This document shows, in pieces, positions 59,098-64,000 of a stretch of 64,000 nt of DNA. The stretch spans positions 4,650,001-4,714,000 of the forward strand of contig JAPFFF010000001.1 of assembly GCA_039105265.1 (NCBI GenBank). Reading direction: 5' to 3'. The notes beneath the pieces were generated by a model. It ran no database searches. It saw only the letters and a list, made by a program, of their open reading frames with translations, and was not told where the DNA came from. The translations under genes were made by a program, and so were the position numbers. The stretch's first letter is position 1; each line of letters starts with the position of its first letter. The DNA is from Tritrichomonas musculus. Its lineage: Eukaryota > Parabasalia > Tritrichomonadida > Tritrichomonadidae.

Positions 59098-62000
59098 TTA
59101 TTTGATTCTTCGTTCAAACACAGGCAAATTAATTTGTTGATACGAAGATGACTTCCTAAAACAATTGGCACCATCAAGAAGATTAAAAACGATTTCCTCT
59201 CCCTGGTACATTCTTTCATATAACTCTTCAACCGTGATTCCCATTCGTTTTGTTTTGTTGAGAATACATTGTTTGGGTACGCCCTTAAGTCTAATATGTA
59301 ATCCTTCATTCCCTTTTTCATCAACTAATATATCCAGATAGCTCTTCTTTCCAAGTGCTATTAATTTTCTAGAATGTACCCCACCAACTGCACCATTAAA
59401 TGAATCAAAATCGCAATGGAACTGTGTCATCTTTTTACCAATCAATTCTCTTCCATATTTTTTCTTAAACACCTCAGCAATCCTTGGTACATCTATTTCT
59501 TTAACATGGATGGAATCAGTATCTGTATAATAAATATCTATTCCATTCTGCTCTGCTGAACTTATAACCCTATTCATCAAATGCTTACTCCATGATAAAA
59601 CGCTAGCACCAAAAAGTGGTAGATTGAAATGATTATTTATGGGCTTTACTTTTTTAACATATACATTATCATTTGACTTATTCTCTATTATCTCCGTGAT
59701 GTAATTATAATTCTTCCAAATATATTTTATGGCTTTATTTTTTGGAATGCATTTTGTTTCTGTCGTAGTTGCTTTTAATATAGATTTACCATAGATGGAA
59801 TTCAAGAGTAGTTTAATAGTTTGTTGCAATGGATTGTTGGCATCTTGATACTTTCTCCTGAGATTAAATAATTTCTTGATGAATATGTTGATTTTGTCAT
59901 TAAATCCTTCATCAAAATAATACCCTCTAATGAACTCATAATCAAAATCATAAAACTCCATCAAATCCATGAAAGCCCTCTTGTCAATATAATAATGGTC
60001 TATTGGATTGTTGGTAAATATTTTTGAGCCCTGTTCATTTCTACTAAATACTTGTCCAAATTTAAATGGGCTAGATGATTTACATTTTATTTTCTTAATA
60101 TTTATTTCTGCAAAGAACTGGTCAAAATCTAATAACTCCTCTGTTAAAATATTAGGAGGGATTACTTTTGGGATTCATTTCGGCACACCAGACATAATAC
60201 TCATCGCTGATGGATATAAAGATACAGCATCAAAATCTTGTAATCTCTCTTCAACATATTGCTTTTCATTGTTAGCAGTCATTGTCCTTCCACCACTAAC
60301 GCAACGTTGGATAAAATTCTGTGGCTTGCCACTTAACTGGTAGCAATCATCAAAGCAACCAAATCTGTATACATAATAATAACCAATGGAAGATATGGAA
60401 ATGAAATTATGTACATCCAACATATCTGTCTTTGTTTGTTTAAATACTTCTATGAGGTCTCTATTAAATTTCTATACACCCTTCATCAATACTATACAAT
60501 CTAGTTTACAGTAATAAATAGCATACTTCATTATGTCAATATTTAAATCACTGTATGCGCCACAAGATTGTGCATTATCAATTAGTTGTTTCCAATCTTG
60601 TTTTATTTGTTGTAGTGTTTTCTTATCTTTATTCTCCATGTAATATTGTAATTGGAATTCAAGGGCTGATACATTTTTTCGTTTTATATTTTTTTCAGTG
60701 TACAGTTTATATGCCATCACTTCTTTGTGGACCGGTAGATGAAACATTTTAGCGAAAGATGCTAATGCAGCAGGAATAATGGAATAACTATTGCGGAATG
60801 TTAATCTCTTCTCTATTATTGTCATCTTTCTGGTCTTCTTTGTTTTCTTATCTGTGCCTTCTATTTCTTTATATTTTGTCATTACTATTTGTAAAATGGT
60901 ACCACTCCTTTCTGAAATCTGTACATCCCATCCAGGAGTATTTATAAAGAAGCATGCATCATATTTTAGATTATGGAAGTATGTCAGTGAATTATTATCT
61001 AGAGATTTCAACAATCTATCTGCAATGGACATTTCTGTCCCGGGACTCTTTGAGTCCTTATTGTCTCCCTCAAAGATTAATTTATGAATTAGTTTCCCTG
61101 TTCTAAATACAGTAATGTTAAGATATGGTTTATGTGGTGATGTTGTTGTATCAGTTTCAAAATCAGAATAGTATATCTTTGACCACTCTCTTTCTTTTTT
61201 CAACTCTGTGGAATCTATCTTTTGACAACAAAGAGATGGGTCATATGATAAATCCATATAATCTGTTAAATGGCTATTGTATTCATTTGTTGCTAAAATA
61301 TTCATTTCACAAGATTTGATTTCTCTAAACATATTATCTTTAAATAGCTTTCGCAGAATGGTAATCAATTTTGTATTTCCCACTGGTTTGTTAATCATGT
61401 AATGGTTCTTGAATAATAACAAATCGACTGTTCTGTTAAAATCTTTAGCCCATGATTTTTTCCTTTTATCTATTTTTATTTGTTGTTGATGCCTCGTATC
61501 AAAATTTTCATCTATCCGTCTTACAATGAAATGGCACTTAAAATGTTTAGCTATATCACATATTAAATTATTTGGTACCATTCTTGTTTTAACCATGAAT
61601 CTTAGCTGATTGATTTCTTCATTTGTGAAAACTCCTGATTGGATGCATGCATAAACCAAACAGTTATCTTGGTAGTTATTTTTTTCCACTGATTTGAATA
61701 TTTGGTATTTAGTTAAGTCTATATCAGATAAGTTAATATATGGAAAGAATCCACCATCTGGACTTTCTCTGTATTCCTCATCTATTTCTATTTCTTCTTC
61801 ATAAAATTTCCCTTTGTTGTCTTGCTTATCTATTGTGAATGTTGTTTGTTTCCCTTTCCTTTTGTTTTTGATGAATAGTAATTGATATTTTTCTGGAATG
61901 AATACATTACCAACCCAAGGATTATTATCAGAGCAGTCATCATTTAAATCTATTGTACCAGAAATATGTCCTATTGTTGTATCTATCTTTTGTGCTTTGG

Positions 62001-62298
62001 ATAGAGTAAACCATTTATAATCTTCACCATCTAATGATTCACTTTTTACCACTACATTCTTTTTATTCTTCTTGTGTAATTGCCTTAGCATCTCAGTGAA
62101 TGCTAATCTTTTATCTTCATTATCTCCAATGTCTATTTCAAATGAAATTTCTTTATTTGCCTTTTGCATAAATTCCTTCATCTGTTTTTTAAATTTTGGT
62201 TTCTCTTTAATATTTTTGATTCTTTCTTTGTATTCTTTTCTGGCTTCAGTTTTTGCAGTAGAATAGAGGTCAACTGAGATGTCAAAAAGATAGCTCAT
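59098..62298 (-). pseudogene. Maverick DNA polymerase B with two in-frame stops
   Basis: One phase of 1,066 codons from 62298 to 59098. Exo I (SDFETDT), exo II (YFHNLKYDACF) and exo III (YYCKLDCIV) lie in the first part, motif A (DFDAVSLYPSAM) in the middle, motif B (LLNSIYGKS) and motif C (YTDTDS) in the last. TAG at ~60472-60474 and TGA at ~60172-60174 interrupt it without shifting the frame. It differs strongly from the element 2 polymerase (no HNH module, shorter N terminus), so it belongs to another Maverick lineage. Probably inactive unless the stops are read through or are errors. Confidence 0.82.
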
Positions 62299-62439
62299 TT
62301 AACATAAAATTAAAAAGCTAAAAAAATTATCACGCTATAAAAATTATAGCTGAACAGAAAAAAATAAAAATGTAGAATATAAAAATATAGAAACACTTGC
62401 CCATATAATTTTTTGAAAGTACATTTATATTTTCTCAAA

Positions 62440-62766
62440 ATGTCTGTAGAGTATATTTATTTGATTCGTGAGAGAGAATTTGCTTACACTAATCAACCTG
62501 TATATAAAATTGGTAGAACAAATAAAATTGCAACAAGAATGGGACAATATCCTAAAGATAGTGAAGTGTATTTAGTGGAAGCGGTTAGTGATTCGGTAAA
62601 AGTTGAAAAAGAATTAATAACTATATTCGAAGAGAATTATGAGAGAGCAACAACAAAAGATGGAAAAACTTGGATTGGTAATGAATATTTTGTTGGTAAT
62701 GTTAATGAAGTGATTTATATAATTAGAACATATATTTCTTATCATGCGCCAAAAGTTGTGAAGTGA
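62440..62766 (+). CDS. GIY-YIG-like (T5orf172/MUG113-type) nuclease-like protein
   Basis: 108 aa from MSVEYIYLIREREF. Y-x-YLI...VYKIGRT (KIGRT at ~22-26), then the R..QYPKDSEV and E-x-E-L-I-x-x-F blocks of the T5orf172/MUG113 branch of GIY-YIG. I chose this Met, preceded by CAAAATG and an AT box (TTTATATTTTC); the longer frame from 62413 runs through the box. Last gene seen in element 3. Confidence 0.72.
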   Translation: MSVEYIYLIREREFAYTNQPVYKIGRTNKIATRMGQYPKDSEVYLVEAVSDSVKVEKELITIFEENYERATTKDGKTWIGNEYFVGNVNEVIYIIRTYISYHAPKVVK

Positions 62767-63136
62767 AATTAGTGGACCAAAAATTTGGTCCATAGACCAA
62801 TTTTGTTTTGAGATATTTTGGTTAGAAATTTTGATAAATTGTAATTTTTTTGATAATATTTATTGATTTCATTTGAAAAACAGTTAAATTTGGGGTGTTT
62901 TTGATTAAAAATTAGATGGACCAAAAACATGACCAATTTTTGAACCATTCTTGTTCAACCTCTATATAAATTTTTTTTGATTTATAATTTTTAAATTTTG
63001 CTTCATCATATTTTCTATAGAAAAGTTTGCTGCCAAAAAATTGGTTCACCGAAAATTGGTCATAAATAAATTCTTTGAATTGAAAATAATGAAGTGAAGT
63101 AAAATTTTCCAAAATTTTTTTGATTTATTAAAAATC

Positions 63137-63263
63137 TTAGTGATTCACAAGGTATATCTTAGTGGTTCACAAAGATATCTTATTGGTTCACAAATACATA
63201 CTTAGTGGTTCACAAATATGTCTTATTGGTTCACAAATACATACATAGTGATTCACTAAGATT
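63137..63263. repeat. degenerate 21-22 base tandem repeat
   Basis: About six units of the form TTAGTGGTTCACAAATACATA, alternating TAGTG and TATTG starts. Non-coding. Confidence 0.85.
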
Positions 63264-63767
63264 AAATTTTTAATATTTTTTTTATTATTATGTGATTATC
63301 TCAATTTCTGATAAAGCTTTTTGAATGTAATTGAATATATAAATTCTTTATTCAATCCTGAAAATTTTCTTCTCATAAATCATTCAAAAATATTCAATAG
63401 ATATTTAGTTATAACTATCTCATGCTTGAGAGAAAGAGCACGTTATATCTCGGTGTACGATAGAGCTTTTTCAATATTTATTTAATATTTGTATAGTTTA
63501 TTCTGTATATTTTCTATGTATTGAATTTCATTCAAAAATATTGAATATTCATCGAGATATGGGTCCGTCAATTTGGAGAGGGATAGCACAAACTTCCTAT
63601 TCAATTTTTGCACAAACTGCCTATTCAATTTTTTGAATAATCTGCCTATTCAATTTTTATAAATTATTTTATAAAGGCATATTTTGACATTGAAATTGAA
63701 TGCCTTTCCTCTCAATTTTGGTGAATGGAACTTTTTGAGAGGATATTTGGCGGTGCGTGCGGCGTGC

Positions 63768-63788
63768 TAGGGGGCCTTCGGCCCCCTA
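63768..63788. repeat. GC-rich perfect hairpin
   Basis: TAGGGGGCC, loop TTC, GGCCCCCTA. It is followed by a second imperfect stem (TTCGCAGCTTCGCGGCTC). The style is like the hairpins at 49242-49296. Confidence 0.75.
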
Positions 63789-64000
63789 ATAGTTCGCAGC
63801 TTCGCGGCTCACAAAAAAATATATTACATATAATATATTTTATGTGATACATCAAGTATACCCATGTTTTCTACGATGGGAGATACTTTTTCCTATTGAA
63901 TTCCATTTAAAATTCAATGTGTCAGCTTATTTTTGAAATAAAAGTATTCAAAAAAGAATTGTCATCATTGATTTTTTTTCTAAGACATTTGCATTCAAAT

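Larger units (their letters stand above)
48139..64000. mobile_element. Maverick/Polinton element 3, left 15.9 kb (right end outside window)
   Basis: Starts with AGTAGTATATACTAGTCGG inside a Myb-like host gene (host flank CAAAAT at 48133-48138 as possible target duplication). It contains Maverick-type genes up to at least 62766. No inverse of the terminus is found before 64000, so the right end, integrase, ATPase and major capsid gene are not seen. The left end holds three terminus-like modules in series. Confidence 0.8.
62767..64000. other. non-coding right edge with repeats
   Basis: No supported gene. It contains a palindrome TGGACCAAAAATTTGGTCCA (62773-62792) with related GGACCAAAAA / TTGGTTCAC words to ~63060. 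It also holds a degenerate 21-22 base tandem repeat (63137-63263), three copies of a CTGCCTATTCAATTTTT-type phrase (63595-63660) and a GC hairpin (63768-63788). It could be the subterminal part of element 3 or host DNA. Confidence 0.5.

Noticed and set aside
59098-62298. Reassigned stop codons
   Set aside because: Host and other element genes use TAA, TAG and TGA normally as stops, so a different genetic code is not supported.
63137-63263. 21-22 base repeats considered as CRISPR or centromere-like array
   Set aside because: Too short, degenerate and without spacers; a simple tandem repeat.

Overview
The window is AT-rich nuclear DNA of a parabasalid protist, most likely a Trichomonas/Tritrichomonas relative. 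This rests on intron-less host genes (uracil-DNA glycosylase, PAP2 phosphatase, a katanin p80-like WD40 protein, a histone-fold protein, asparaginyl-tRNA synthetase) set between several Maverick/Polinton elements, which are known to be very abundant in trichomonads. The species cannot be fixed from sequence alone.

Layout. 1-3844: host DNA with UNG and a PAP2 enzyme, then 1.5 kb of AT-rich spacer. 3850-11991: Maverick element 1 (8.1 kb, ~208-bp terminal inverted repeats, AAAAT target duplication). It is a deletion derivative that keeps the packaging ATPase, candidate capsid genes and only the N-terminal part of its DNA polymerase. 11997-22637: host block with katanin p80-like, histone-fold and AsnRS genes, then a graveyard holding a decayed Maverick fibre-like gene and a UPF1-like helicase fragment. 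22638-45388: a pogo/Tigger-type DDE transposase gene split by Maverick element 2 (23712-44986; 21.3 kb, ~958-bp TIRs, 6-bp duplication GATGTT). Element 2 looks intact: integrase, 1517-aa family B polymerase carrying an HNH insertion, FtsK/HerA-type ATPase, candidate major and minor capsid proteins, a long fibre-like protein and small virion-like proteins. 45389-47868: AT-rich host spacer with a 74-bp tandem repeat. 47869-48171: a host Myb-like ORF whose 5' end is cut by Maverick element 3, which starts at 48139 and runs beyond the window. Its visible part has HNH genes, two fibre-like genes (one decayed), small unknown genes, a polymerase with two in-frame stops, and a GIY-YIG-like gene. Its integrase, ATPase and major capsid gene are not seen and may lie past 64000.

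Working together: in an intact element the integrase inserts the DNA through the TIRs, the polymerase (protein-primed in this class) copies it, the ATPase would package it, and the double- and single-jelly-roll-type capsid candidates plus fibre-like proteins would form a virion. Most element genes share an AT box (TTTATTTTT-like) 8-25 bases before an AAATG start, and I used this to correct several starts.

The most unusual feature is the ends. Elements 2 and 3 do not have a single terminus. They have two or three terminus-like modules in series (AGTAGTATA-type sequence followed at once by a stem-loop), all in the same orientation, with small cargo genes between them. In element 2 the whole composite end is present in both TIRs and moved as one unit.
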